Notes: generated by a model from the sequence alone, not told the origin. 64,000 nt of DNA from Pedobacter sp. KBS0701 (GCF_005938645.2 NZ_CP042171.1:4340001-4404000), one strand, 5' to 3'. Counted from the first letter of the stretch, positions 51,101 through 58,674 are shown. Numbers and translations: made by a program.

Positions 51101-51544
51101 CTTTTTAATGCTCCAGGTTTTAAGGTCATCGCCAATATCACCCTGCACCTGCGTACGCTGGTTAATCTGCCAACGGTTCTGTTGCAGGTAGTTCCAATAG
51201 GTTTCAGCTAAAAGTGATTGTAAAATGCTTTTTTCAGGCTGTTTGGTGATATTGATATCTTTGCGCAAATTGATCAAAATCTTATCAAAGGCATTTTCTT
51301 CCAGGTAACTTTGAAACATCATCCGGTAAATAACCGATTTAACCAACAAAGGTGTATTATGTGTTTGGCGCGCCTGCTCATTAATTTTTTCAATCAAAGC
51401 AAGTGCATTTTTTGGTTTGGCCTGGCTGGCAATAGAATCTACCCTGTAAAAATCGTTGAGTGTATATTTCTGTTGTGCAGAAATACGTAAGGACAGCAAA
51501 ATGAGGAGAAAAAATAGGGCGGGGAGGCGTAATGATATATTCAT
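45191..51544 (-). CDS. Alpha-2-macroglobulin family protein with an embedded carboxypeptidase-like/SusC-like segment
   Basis: 2117 residues. A signal peptide ends LRISAQ. After a helical N-terminal region come macroglobulin domains (first clear one about 580: VILFTDRPIYRPGQTIYYKG), then an insertion of about 150 residues (about 1185-1330) with a carboxypeptidase-D-like fold (GVVFDNQGEILPGVQVSVGK) and the phrase LNEVVFTGYATQKKQNMTGS, typical of SusC proteins before the plug. The A2M domain (about 1345: PRTNFNELAFFYPQLLTDAR) and the thioester motif CAEQ (Cys about 1577, YPYECAEQTFSRFYAN) follow, then the terpenoid-cyclase-like helices. It probably traps proteases at the envelope. No penicillin-binding protein gene is adjacent. 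Confidence 0.9.
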   Translation of the reverse strand: MNISLRLPALFFLLILLSLRISAQQKYTLNDFYRVDSIASQAKPKNALALIEKINEQARQTHNTPLLVKSVIYRMMFQSYLEENAFDKILINLRKDINITKQPEKSILQSLLAETYWNYLQQNRWQINQRTQVQGDIGDDLKTWSIKKLNDETVKYYLLSLKESQILQQTKVDTLDAVLAGDKKYRSFRPTLYDLLAHRAIDVFSNTQLNLTQYDDELIDMSNADWFGNRQTFLNITIPADSSSFKAQALQLFKNLIRFHQNSSNSSALADVDLKRLKFVQQHFTGDKQELYYNALSHLAEQSTQSEVFADILYEQAVIHKNAQLPVDTNKQNLITAIAFAEKAINAFPKSIGADNGRNLIEEIKSSSLSVKVKEFVQPDQPSQLYLSYKNTDTVQLKLYHSPEFKNDYEQFNNKADFLAFLRKNKIVKQWAVAVPKTNDYQTHSLVDKIEALPFGSYTLIARTINGKQNDTVYININFKVTAMAVINRRNIDKHEYFVRQSNNGEPLKNVTIRQRRYDYNTRKYIDGELLTTDGNGYASTAETQSGMIAALLRLGKDELQININNYNGYRDDEDEEEERVILFTDRPIYRPGQTIYYKGLCLNILNGKNKIAVNKAVDISFNDANGKEITKTKLMSNNYGTFQGSFTIPIGILNGQMEIETEYGHIAVQVEEYKRPTFEVVFDKPNKHYKLNDSIKVEGKASSFSGYSVSNAKVNYKVFRSVMDDYRLSYEQRSVIYGSRMYAERKQVAIGKTSTKAGGKFEITFFANVTDTRANYSYEIVADITDLNGETRSKTTSLNVGKKDITLNISAAQVEYLSNKTDSISFSVTNLNNEAIKADVKAEWSLLQAPSRLMNKSPFYAENYAMSKEDFIKNFPDDDYNNELEVAKWPVKSVEFKQNLSAKNGRGNLSFSQKDLKPGYYKISLMAVNGANDTVTVDKYVVIYHAAPAVIQSNLEWIAPEVTVIKPNESAVFRLAGLAENSKAYYEIYYRDSIAEKVWINLSPKQTIVKIQPKANYEDGFAVQFTMVHQGTVYNSMQQVQIADPQKELDIRFLTFRDKLQPGEKESWKLQISNNKGEKQMAEMVATLYDASLDDLRKMNWNTNLQTSFNYGFYNWNFNVSNVANPGYLWFLRQDRNYSVITRGYENLNLFGYNYYGGYNSGYRNYISNLQRAKRKGLSPEALKKLAELENGKLIYGVVFDNQGEILPGVQVSVGKMVTTTNIFGIYTINAKAGETLNFSFIGFKRYSIKIGSKKRIDITLKEDGNALNEVVFTGYATQKKQNMTGSVVQIRGVATLQSAPVAANAIYGSRSADAIIFPMAAEDKSTTLREEIEPLKKANVTPRTNFNELAFFYPQLLTDARGEIKIEFTIPQSLTRYKMMGFAHTKDLRTASITKELITQKQLAIAINAPRFFREGDTILLSAKLNNLAGKKLTGNASLALTDALTGKPVQVFGANEKSEKTFEVDDEGNTVLKWTLIIPSGISAITYKVLAQSGKFSDGEENTIPVLANAMLVTESMQINVRGNTTKTFDFEKLKKSGASKTLRNQSLTFEFTSNPVWYAVQALPYLMEYPYECAEQTFSRFYANSFATGIINSSPKIKTVFEQWKNTNNGEALLSNLEKNQELKSILLEETPWMRNAANESERKKRLATLFDLNRMTYELKANFEKLEKMQFNNGAFPWFSGMREDRYITQHIVLGMGQLKKLKLIDEKSYPNFNAMLNRAIIYLDAEFVKDYKKEVKEKRFGYLPLHYLFARSYTNQKNTSAAFVKAKDFYLKKLVADWKTFDAYQLAQAALVLNRNGNSVEAKKIITLLSQTAQQNDELGMYWATNRAGWWWYQSPVETQALLIEAFDEVANDTKAVEEMKIWLLKNKQTNDWQTTKATAAACYALLMKGTDLLAENNEPEITFGGQKLTELQQPNAIKEAGTGYQKVSIAGANVKPEMGRVEVKNNNQTIAWGALYWQYFEQLDKIASANTGVKIKKQLFIQKASNKGDMLTPLTTSNVLAPGDLLKVRIEINCDRDMEYIHLKDMRSSGFEPVNVISQYKYQDGLGYYESTKDASTNFFISYMPKGTYVFEYPLRVTHAGNFSNGITSLQSMYAPEFTTHSAGIRVSVK

Positions 51545-51694
51545 AGGTAGCGTGCGTTTTTAGTATAGATGGAATGAACGCCTAAATTCCATAAGCGGTA
51601 GATATTTATCTGATTCTTATACGAATCTAAGTATTAATGAACTAAATGTTACAAGCAGCAAACATTAAGGTTTTTAACATTCACGGCATAACAT

Positions 51695-51702
51695 TATCTT
51701 TG
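51695..51702 (+). promoter_or_regulatory. -7 promoter element abutting the ribH start codon
   Basis: TATCTTTG matches TAnnTTTG and is followed by CCCC and ATG. The region 19 bases upstream reads TTT rather than TTG. The transcript is predicted to be leaderless. No FMN riboswitch can be fitted in front of ribH. Confidence 0.5.
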
Positions 51703-51706
51703 CCCC

Positions 51707-52198
51707 ATGTCAACACAATTAAAAAATCTTTCTGATTTCTCTCACACCACTGTTCCCAGTGGTGCAAACTATAAATTCGGAATTATTGTAGCCGAGTGGA
51801 ATGCTGAAATTACCGGTGCTTTATACGATGGTGCATTAAAAACCTTATTAGCAAATGGCGTTGCCGAAGAAAATATTGTTTCTTTACCTGTACCAGGAAG
51901 TTTTGAATTAACCGGTGGTGCAGAAATTTTATTGAGCAAAAGAAGCGATATAGATGCCGTAATCTGTTTAGGTTGCGTAATCCAGGGTGATACCAAACAT
52001 TTCGATTTTATTTGCGATGCAGTGGCGCAGGGCGTAACCAATGTTGGCATTAAATACAGTAAACCGGTTATTTTTGGGGTGTTAACCACTAATAATTTAG
52101 AGCAGGCCCAAGACCGTGCAGGTGGCAAGCATGGCAATAAAGGCGATGAAGCTGCAATTACCGCCATTAAAATGGTCGATTTTTCTGCACAGATTTAA
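51707..52198 (+). CDS. ribH: 6,7-dimethyl-8-ribityllumazine synthase
   Basis: 163 residues. Condenses the pyrimidine intermediate with dihydroxybutanone phosphate in riboflavin synthesis. Signature segments: FGIIVAEWNAEITGALYDGA, SLPVPGSFELTGGAEILL, VICLGCVIQGDTKHFDFICD (with the catalytic histidine in KHFDF) and FGVLTTNNLEQAQDRAGGKH. Length matches the family, which forms pentamers or icosahedra. Other riboflavin genes are not nearby, which is common. Confidence 0.97.
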   Translation: MSTQLKNLSDFSHTTVPSGANYKFGIIVAEWNAEITGALYDGALKTLLANGVAEENIVSLPVPGSFELTGGAEILLSKRSDIDAVICLGCVIQGDTKHFDFICDAVAQGVTNVGIKYSKPVIFGVLTTNNLEQAQDRAGGKHGNKGDEAAITAIKMVDFSAQI

Positions 52199-52250
52199 AC
52201 TTGCGTTTTAATAATTATTTGTAACTTAGAGGTTTAAATTTATCAGATCG

Positions 52251-52373
52251 ATGAAAAAAGTAGCCATCTTATTATTGGCGGTGTTCTGCACCATTACCAT
52301 TTTAGAATCTTGTTCTTCTAAACTTTGTCCTGCCTATGGATCATATCCAGAAGGTAGACGCAGAAGAAATTAA
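52251..52373 (+). CDS. Very short lipoprotein
   Basis: 40 residues: MKKVAILLLAVFCTITILES then CSSKLCPAYGSYPEGRRRRN. A lipobox (ILES-C) predicts cleavage to a 20-residue lipid-anchored peptide with a second cysteine and an arginine-rich end. Small lipoproteins with the CPAYGSYP pattern are familiar from Bacteroidota, with no known role. It follows ribH by 52 bases and may share its transcript. Confidence 0.65.
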   Translation: MKKVAILLLAVFCTITILESCSSKLCPAYGSYPEGRRRRN

Positions 52374-52459
52374 GCTTCGTATCTACAATCTTCATATTCA
52401 GGTCATCTGCAGAACTTTATTCAACTGCAATTGTTGTCCTGTAAATAATTTATCATATC

Positions 52460-52792
52460 ATGACTTGGGTTAACTTAACTTCAATAGAACAGCTTGATGA
52501 AATCAAAAACGCAAGCGGTTTTAGCCTTATTTTTAAGCACAGCACACGATGCTCCATTAGTTTAATGGCTAAAAAGAATTTCGAATTTGATTGGGATGTA
52601 ATTCCGGCAGATACAAAACTTTACTTTTTAGATCTGATCAGTTACCGCGACATTTCGAACAAAATTGCCGAGATATTTCAGGTAGCTCATCAATCGCCGC
52701 AGATTTTATTAATTAAAAACGGCGATTGCGTATTGGAAGCCTCACATAGCGATATTTCTGCTGATGAAGTTGCTGAAGTAATCGCAGCTTAA
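52460..52792 (+). CDS. ytxJ: YtxJ family bacillithiol-system redox protein
   Basis: 110 residues, thioredoxin-like fold with one cysteine, C31 in FKHSTRCSISLMAKK; the T-x-C-x-I-S pattern is the YtxJ/BrxC active site. The family is thought to remove bacillithiol from S-bacillithiolated proteins. The C-terminal half (VAHQSPQILLIKNGDCVLEA) with the cis-proline region is typical. It ends before a strong terminator. It suggests that the host makes bacillithiol. Confidence 0.88.
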   Translation: MTWVNLTSIEQLDEIKNASGFSLIFKHSTRCSISLMAKKNFEFDWDVIPADTKLYFLDLISYRDISNKIAEIFQVAHQSPQILLIKNGDCVLEASHSDISADEVAEVIAA

Positions 52793-52811
52793 CGATAAAA
52801 AGATTTAAGAC

Positions 52812-52843
52812 AAAGGGTATTCAAGCATTGGATACCCTTTTTT
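52812..52843 (+). terminator. Intrinsic terminator behind ytxJ
   Basis: AAAGGGTATTC / GGATACCCTTT (11 bp, one G-U) with a 7-base loop, followed by TTT. It starts 20 bases after the stop codon. Confidence 0.85.
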
Positions 52844-52929
52844 GTGGTTGGTGTTTTTTTAGAAAAGCAATGTCCGGTGTGTTATCGGTTGCGGTAGTCC
52901 TGCTGTATACTATACCTTTTTGGCTACCC

Positions 52930-53400
52930 TTCGACTTCGCTCAGGGTGACAGCTAAAAAGCTGCCGTTCCCATCAGGTTTATTACCGTAAGGCCTGTGTA
53001 AGGAAAACATCAAAGGTTCCTATGGAACGAAAAACGCCTATTAGTTTATATTACCGATGAGGCTGTATCATAAATTGTATTCAATCGAATTTGTCACGTT
53101 GAGCTTAGCCTGTGCTGAGCTTAACGAAGCCCTGTAAAACATTTAAAATAGGTCCTTCGACAAGCTCAGGATGACAATTCTATATTTATTAGACTGTCTC
53201 ATTAAGTTGAGGTTTTTACCACAAATGTACACGGATAACACAGATTTTATATCTGTGCGCATCCTTTTTATCTGTGGTTAAATTATTTCATTCTGCCAAT
53301 GGCTTAACTTAGTGACATTGCTCAATTGGGCTATCCAATGCCGATGCATAATAATTCTATGCGCCGTCCCAGAGGGACGTACACTGGGCAGACAATAGGG
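52930..53400. repeat. Cluster of nested intergenic repeats between ytxJ and mqo
   Basis: Between the ytxJ and mqo terminators no gene is seen but several repeat families overlap: CCCTTCGACTTCGCTCAGGG (52927-52946), TTTGTCACGTTGAGCTTAGC with inverse CCTTCGACAAGCTCAGGATG (53091-53172), AGACTGTCTCATTAAGTTGA (53191-53210), a CACAGATT palindrome (53218-53280: ACCACA/TGTGGT and ACAGAT/ATCTGT), GGCTTAACTTAGTGACATTG (53301-53320), and GTCCCAGAGGGAC (53365-53377). The piece at 53301 equals the end of the mobile element at 38479. Confidence 0.6.
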
Positions 53401-53403
53401 TAA

Positions 53404-53435
53404 CAAAAAAAGGTCCCGATTTACATCACGACCTT
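53404..53435 (-). terminator. Intrinsic terminator behind mqo
   Basis: On the minus strand AAGGTCGTGAT-GTAA-ATCGGGACCTT pairs at ten of eleven positions with one G-U, and is followed by TTTTTTG. It begins 24 bases after the mqo stop. Confidence 0.85.
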
Positions 53436-53458
53436 CTAAAATTTATAATTGTTATCGC

Positions 53459-54976
53459 TTAAACTACCACAGCATTTTCAATTTTTAACACTTTTGAGGT
53501 TTTATCTCTGGTTGCTTTGCACAATTCAGGATCCTGAGCAAGTGATTTTCCATAAGTAGGAATCATCTCTTTGATTTTTGCCTGCCATTCATCAGTAGCC
53601 AAATCATCAGCAAAACAACGGTTTAACAAGTCGAGCATAATAGAAACTGCTGTTGAAGCTCCGGGAGATGCACCAAGCAAAGCTGCAATAGAACCATCAG
53701 CAGCACTTACCACCTCGGTACCAAACTCTAAAATACCGCCTTGTTTTTCGTCTTTTTTAATTACCTGAACGCGCTGTCCGGCATATTCCAGTTCCCAATC
53801 TTTAAGTTGTGCAGTTGGTAAATATTCTTTCAATGCTTCCAACCTGTCTTCTGGCGATTGCCTCACCTGCTCAATTAAATATTTCGTTAAATCGAGGTTG
53901 TGCAATCCGGCAGAAATCATCGGACGGATATTATTGAATTTAATCGATTTTGGTAAATCCAGAAACGATCCATTTTTAAGGAATTTAGTAGAAAAACCAG
54001 CATAAGGACCAAACAACAAAGCCTGTTTCCCATTAATCATCCTGGTATCTAAATGCGGTACCGACATTGGTGGCGCACCAACCGCAGCTTTTCCGTAAAC
54101 TTTTGCATGGTGTTTTTTAATGATTTCCTCATTGGTGCATTTCAGCCATTGCCCACTTACCGGGAAACCACCAAAACCTTTTCCTTCAGGAATATCTGAT
54201 TTTTCTAACAATGGCAAAGAACCACCACCTGCGCCAATAAATACAAATTTAGCTACACGTTTACGTTTATCTCCGCTTTCCAAATCTTTAACCTTTACAA
54301 TCCAGTTGCCATCTTTATTCTTTTTCAGGTCGCGGATTTCGTGGTTAAAATACATGCTCACATTGCTTTGCTCCTTTAAGTTGTTGAACATGTCTCGGGT
54401 TAAGGTACCGAAGTTAACATCGGTTCCAAGATCCATTTTGGTTGCGGCAACTTTTTCGTTTTTCTTGCGGCCATCCATAATCAATGGTGCCCAGTTTTTT
54501 ACCTGTTCAGCATCCTCGGTATATTGCATGTCGCTAAACAGATCGCATTGAGTTAATGCGTCATAACGTTTTTTAAGGTATTCTACATTCTTTTTACCCC
54601 AAACAAAACTCATGTGAGGAATATTGCGGATAAAATTGCAGGGATCAGAAACCAATCCTTTATTGACCAGGTAAGACCAAAATTGCTTAGACACTTCAAA
54701 ATGTTCAGCAATCTGAACCGCCTTTTTAATTTCAACCGTACCATCTTTTTTTTCAGGTGTATAGTTTAATTCGCAAAAAGCAGAGTGTCCCGTTCCGGCA
54801 TTATTCCAGGCGTCAGAACTTTCTGCCGCCGCAATATCTAAACGTTCGTAAATTTCTATGCTTAAATTGGGCTCTAATTGTTTTAACAAAACACCCAGGG
54901 TTGCACTCATGATGCCAGCCCCTATTAAAATTACATCAGCGTCAGTTTTACCAACTGTCTTTTTCTTTTTTGTCAT
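53459..54976 (-). CDS. mqo: Malate:quinone oxidoreductase
   Basis: 505 residues. Membrane-associated FAD enzyme that oxidises malate to oxaloacetate and passes electrons to quinone. The FAD loop is DVILIGAGIMSATLGVLL (residues 14-31); ESSDAWNNAGTGHSAFCELNYTP and LGASPGASTAVSIMLDLL are Mqo signatures. Length is typical. It is monocistronic with its own terminator and a possible promoter 18 bases upstream. Confidence 0.96.
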   Translation of the reverse strand: MTKKKKTVGKTDADVILIGAGIMSATLGVLLKQLEPNLSIEIYERLDIAAAESSDAWNNAGTGHSAFCELNYTPEKKDGTVEIKKAVQIAEHFEVSKQFWSYLVNKGLVSDPCNFIRNIPHMSFVWGKKNVEYLKKRYDALTQCDLFSDMQYTEDAEQVKNWAPLIMDGRKKNEKVAATKMDLGTDVNFGTLTRDMFNNLKEQSNVSMYFNHEIRDLKKNKDGNWIVKVKDLESGDKRKRVAKFVFIGAGGGSLPLLEKSDIPEGKGFGGFPVSGQWLKCTNEEIIKKHHAKVYGKAAVGAPPMSVPHLDTRMINGKQALLFGPYAGFSTKFLKNGSFLDLPKSIKFNNIRPMISAGLHNLDLTKYLIEQVRQSPEDRLEALKEYLPTAQLKDWELEYAGQRVQVIKKDEKQGGILEFGTEVVSAADGSIAALLGASPGASTAVSIMLDLLNRCFADDLATDEWQAKIKEMIPTYGKSLAQDPELCKATRDKTSKVLKIENAVVV

Positions 54977-54994
54977 CTTAGCTTAAAGGAGTTA

Positions 54995-55002
54995 CAAATT
55001 TA
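54995..55002 (-). promoter_or_regulatory. Possible -7 promoter element of mqo
   Basis: TAAATTTG on the minus strand matches TAnnTTTG and ends 18 bases before the mqo ATG, giving a leader of about 12 bases. The -33 region is not a clear TTG. The rest of the 385-base divergent spacer (54977-55361) is AT-rich; I see nothing else in it. Confidence 0.35.
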
Positions 55003-55361
55003 GAATGATTTTAAACATACCACGAATTTTAAAACATTAAATCTGAAAAAATTGCCAAAAAATTAGAAATACTTTCTATTTTTTTGACTACTTCTAATCA
55101 AATTTTAATCCAAAACTCAGTTAGAATACGAACAAGCAAAAAAAGATATTAGCCCCCTATTAAAAGCGGATTATTAATTTGCTAATTGCACTCCTCATTT
55201 CCCTAAAGTATTTGCCATTTTATTCATAAATGACCAAAATAAATTAAATTTCGAAAACAAGCCCAGCCATTTAACTGATGAAATGAAGAAGAAGCAACAA
55301 TTCTTGTTTTTTTCTCTCCTAAAATATTAGTTTTATAAATCTATTTGCTTAAAACATACTC

Positions 55362-56663
55362 ATGAAGAATTTAGTTTTATTTTGTACGATTTTATTTTTA
55401 GCTGCCTGTTCTGGCGAAAAAACTGATCAGCTTTTACTCGAACTTGATAAAAAGAAACTGGCCGAAAACATCAATTACGATAAAATCACATTTTATAAAT
55501 TTGCTAAAATAGCTGTCCGTTCAACTGCTGTTCAGGATACTACCCAGCCCGAGTACCAAAAATTCAGCAAACAGGCACAAAGTGTTGTCAGAACCTTAAA
55601 TAAGGTGAACGGACGCGGAAATGAAAATATTTCTGTGATTGACGCCTTAAGGGTGTATAAAGAATATCGATCGGTTAAACAATTTGTAAAAGAAACTGAT
55701 GAAGATGTTTTTCCACTGCTCACCGCTGGTTTTATCGCGATGAAAACGGGTGCAAAAGCACCACAACCATTTTTCAAGGATGCAAACAAGGCCTATTATC
55801 AAAATATAGAACATGCCATTTTAAGCATGGCTGTACTGGCCACCAGAGATCTTGGGCAACCTTTTGCGTTATATGAATGTGCTAAAACTCAACCTGAACT
55901 GCTGGATGATTGCGAAATTAAAACACTTTTAGAATTTGTGCGCGGTTTTTTATTTTTTAGCAACAACCTGTTTTATCTATCTGAAGATGGCCTTTCGAGA
56001 AACATAAAATGGCTGGATAAAAACGAGAAAATCCCACTCCCCTACACCAAATCATTTTTTGGCTGGGGCCGTTTAAACGATGAGCAAACCCATGTTGCAT
56101 TTCATAGCATGAACTATCTTTTTAGAGGCTTCGACCGGATGAGAATGGAGCGAAAAATTGACGAGGAAAGATCACTTCAAGATTTTGAGGCTTTTTTAAA
56201 CGACATGAATAAACTGGGCATTCAAAATGAACTGGTTTGGGGAATAACCGCTTACCTGAACTTAAAAAAAGAAAGACCGGAACAGTCGCTTCCAGCGTTA
56301 GAAAAGTTAAGTAAAAGCCCATTATTTTCTAATAGTGAACGCGAAACACTACAACAAACTATGGTATATGTAAAAGGCCGCAAATCAGATCAGGCTTTAA
56401 CAAATGTGTATGATAAAGCATTTATTGGTAAAATTGCTACCAAATACATGGTGGCGATACTCTCGAAAATAGACTGGGAAAAACTGATGAAACAGCAGGG
56501 TGTTCCATATACCGAAGAAGTATTTGCCGGCATAGGCAAGTTTAAAGCACTTTCCAATTCGGTGAGTGAATACACCCAACCCTCAACAATTGAAAAGGGC
56601 AAGAAAGAAATTGGCAAAAAAGGCAGCGAATTGCTCGAAAAAGCTAAAGGTTTATGGAATTAA
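55362..56663 (+). CDS. Lipoprotein of unknown function
   Basis: 433 residues. The signal ends ILFLAAC-SGE, so it is a lipoprotein. The mature protein is helical and highly charged, with no motif I know; FLFFSNNLFYLSEDGLSRNI and THVAFHSMNYLFRGFDRMRM are its most distinctive parts. The C-terminal 40 residues are lysine- and glutamate-rich (IEKGKKEIGKKGSELLEKAK). It stands alone and faces msrA; a REP-like hairpin separates the two. Confidence 0.75.
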   Translation: MKNLVLFCTILFLAACSGEKTDQLLLELDKKKLAENINYDKITFYKFAKIAVRSTAVQDTTQPEYQKFSKQAQSVVRTLNKVNGRGNENISVIDALRVYKEYRSVKQFVKETDEDVFPLLTAGFIAMKTGAKAPQPFFKDANKAYYQNIEHAILSMAVLATRDLGQPFALYECAKTQPELLDDCEIKTLLEFVRGFLFFSNNLFYLSEDGLSRNIKWLDKNEKIPLPYTKSFFGWGRLNDEQTHVAFHSMNYLFRGFDRMRMERKIDEERSLQDFEAFLNDMNKLGIQNELVWGITAYLNLKKERPEQSLPALEKLSKSPLFSNSERETLQQTMVYVKGRKSDQALTNVYDKAFIGKIATKYMVAILSKIDWEKLMKQQGVPYTEEVFAGIGKFKALSNSVSEYTQPSTIEKGKKEIGKKGSELLEKAKGLWN

Positions 56664-56691
56664 TTGCGACCGTTTTGATAAGTTAAGATGA

Positions 56692-56724
56692 TTCGTCATT
56701 CCCAATCAGGTTGGGAATGACGAA
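56692..56724. repeat. REP-like hairpin between convergent genes
   Basis: Perfect 14-bp arms TTCGTCATTCCCAA / TTGGGAATGACGAA with the loop TCAGG, midway between the stop codons of the lipoprotein gene and msrA. Same family as 15428-15496. It can serve as a bidirectional stem, although no U-run follows. Confidence 0.8.
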
Positions 56725-56744
56725 CACACTAGAAAGCTCATCTA

Positions 56745-57344
56745 TTAATTTTTAAGCTTTGCTTTAAATATCTTTTCCAGCTTATCAATTTTTGGCTGGA
56801 TGACTAACCTGCAATAAGGTTCGCTTCCATTTTTATTGAAATAGTTCTGGTGATAATTTTCAGCCACATAAAAGGGTTTGGCAGCTTCAATAGCGGTGAC
56901 CACTTTTTTGCCATAAGCGTTAGTCTTGTTTAATTCTGCTTTATATTTTTCAGCCAGCAATTTTTGTTCAGGCGTGTGGTAAAAAACCACAGACCGGTAT
57001 TGCGTGCCACTATCAGCTCCCTGACGGTTTAATGTAGTCGGATCGTGACTTTTCCAAAACACCTCCAGTAAATCATCATAAGAAATCACCATTGGGTTAT
57101 AGGTAATTTCTAAAACCTCTGCATGTCCGGTGGCACCGGTACATACTTCTTCGTAAGTTGGATTGGCCAAAGTACCACCTTCATAACCTGATTTAACCGA
57201 AACTACCCCTTTTAAACGTTGAAATATGGCTTCTGTACACCAAAAACAACCCATCCCGAAAGTTGCTTTCTCTGTCTTTTTCCCTTGCGCATTGGCCTGG
57301 TTCAGCGCCAATACAGCCAGTAAGATTAAAATTATTTTTCTCAT
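56745..57344 (-). CDS. msrA: Exported peptide methionine-S-sulfoxide reductase
   Basis: 199 residues. Reduces methionine-S-sulfoxide in proteins. A signal peptide (LAVLALNQANAQ) sends it to the periplasm. The catalytic cysteine is C33 in FGMGCFWCTEAIFQRLKGV, with a second cysteine at 36. GATGHAEVLEITYNP, SGTQYRSVVFYHTPEQ and NYHQNYFNKN are family segments. No MsrB domain is fused. Confidence 0.95.
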   Translation of the reverse strand: MRKIILILLAVLALNQANAQGKKTEKATFGMGCFWCTEAIFQRLKGVVSVKSGYEGGTLANPTYEEVCTGATGHAEVLEITYNPMVISYDDLLEVFWKSHDPTTLNRQGADSGTQYRSVVFYHTPEQKLLAEKYKAELNKTNAYGKKVVTAIEAAKPFYVAENYHQNYFNKNGSEPYCRLVIQPKIDKLEKIFKAKLKN

Positions 57345-57618
57345 GTATGTGTGTGTTTTTATTTGTTAGTCGAAAATAATCCACAGACCTTACAGTTAAA
57401 TTGAATTATTCACATCTAATTATACGCAAAAAAAGAGGCTGTAGTTTGCATTAAATCAATAATGGGTTTTGTATGACAATAAGAAAATTTGTTGATTTCG
57501 TTGCTTATGTTAATAACTTAAAATACTGACTAACAAATTATTAAACAGCTATCTCAATAGCCAAACGCACTTATTAACAATTCTTTTTTAAATTCGTATA
57601 ACATTAAAATTTAAAATT

Positions 57619-58581
57619 ATGTCTACACCGTATATTCCTTGCTTAGATTTAGGTTCCTACGTCAACGGTTCTGAAGAAGAGCGCAAAAAGTTTTCTGATG
57701 AACTGGGCAGGGCCTTTAACGATTCGGGGTTTGTCACCATCACTAACCATGGTTTAAGCCAGGAATTAATTGATAAGCTTTATGAAAATATTAAAGCTGC
57801 TTTTTCTTTACCAGTTGAGACCAAAAGAAAATATGAAAAGCCAGAATTAGCTGGTCAACGCGGTTATACCAGTGCGGGTAAAGAAACAGCAAAAGGTGCT
57901 AAAACCCCGGATTTGAAAGAGTTCTGGCAAATTGGTCAGGAAGTTACTGACGGAGATCCGGTTAAAAACGAATATCCTGACAACGAAATTTTAGAGGAAC
58001 TGCCTGAATTTAACAAAGTAACGGGCGACATTTATAAAAAACTGGAAGAGAACGGAACGCATTTATTACGTGCCATTGCGACTTATTTAGAATTGCCGAT
58101 CAATTATTTTGATAAACATGTTCACAACGGAAATTCTATTTTAAGGGGTATCCACTATTTCCCGATCGAAAATCCGGAAACCATTCCTGATGACGCAGTA
58201 CGTGCTGGTGCGCACGAAGATATTAACCTGATTACCTTATTAATTGGTGCCAGTGCCGATGGACTGGAAGTATTAACCCGCAGCAATGAGTGGTTGCCAA
58301 TTAAAGCACACCACACAGATATCGTAGTAAATGTTGGAGATATGCTACAGCGTTTAACCAACAATAAATTAAAATCGACAACACACAGAGTGGTTAACCC
58401 GCCGCGTGAGTTGATGAAAACTTCTCGTTTCTCTGTTCCATTCTTTCTACACCCGCGCAGTGATATGGATTTAACCAGTTTACCATCAACCATTGATGCG
58501 GAACATCCTAAAGCTTATAGCGATATGACTGCCGGAGAGTATTTAGATGAAAGATTAAGAGAAATTGGATTGAAGAAATAA
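57619..58581 (+). CDS. Isopenicillin N synthase-like 2-oxoglutarate/Fe(II) oxygenase
   Basis: 320 residues. The non-haem iron ligands are H199 and D201 (RAGAHEDINLITLLIG) and H256 (KSTTHRVVNP); R270 in SRFSVPFF binds 2-oxoglutarate. The N-terminal DIOX_N domain is present (FNDSGFVTITNHGLSQELID). Members oxidise small molecules; the substrate is unknown. No biosynthetic cluster surrounds it. It ends before a terminator. Confidence 0.92.
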   Translation: MSTPYIPCLDLGSYVNGSEEERKKFSDELGRAFNDSGFVTITNHGLSQELIDKLYENIKAAFSLPVETKRKYEKPELAGQRGYTSAGKETAKGAKTPDLKEFWQIGQEVTDGDPVKNEYPDNEILEELPEFNKVTGDIYKKLEENGTHLLRAIATYLELPINYFDKHVHNGNSILRGIHYFPIENPETIPDDAVRAGAHEDINLITLLIGASADGLEVLTRSNEWLPIKAHHTDIVVNVGDMLQRLTNNKLKSTTHRVVNPPRELMKTSRFSVPFFLHPRSDMDLTSLPSTIDAEHPKAYSDMTAGEYLDERLREIGLKK

Positions 58582-58592
58582 AAAAAGATCGT

Positions 58593-58635
58593 CATTGCGA
58601 GGCACGATTCTTCATCGAGACGTGGCAATCTTATT
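58593..58635. repeat. CGTCATTGCGAGG-type repeat fragment
   Basis: GATCGTCATTGCGAGGCACG followed by GAGACGTGGCAATCTTA, in the 3' spacer of the oxygenase gene. A decayed relative is at about 25528-25590. These pieces recall a dispersed family ending in GCAATCT. Confidence 0.5.
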
Positions 58636-58646
58636 CGAAAAAATAT

Positions 58647-58674
58647 AAGCACTGGATAAAACCGGTGCTTTTTT
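58647..58674 (+). terminator. Intrinsic terminator behind the oxygenase gene
   Basis: AAGCACTGG / CCGGTGCTT (9 bp with one G-U), 6-base loop, followed by TTTT. It lies upstream of the next gene's ATG at 58689, which argues against a start at the earlier ATG (58665) inside the stem. Confidence 0.85.

Noticed and set aside
51500..51706. Possible FMN riboswitch before ribH
   Set aside because: The -7 promoter box ends 4 bases from the ATG, leaving no room, and none of the conserved FMN-aptamer segments is seen.
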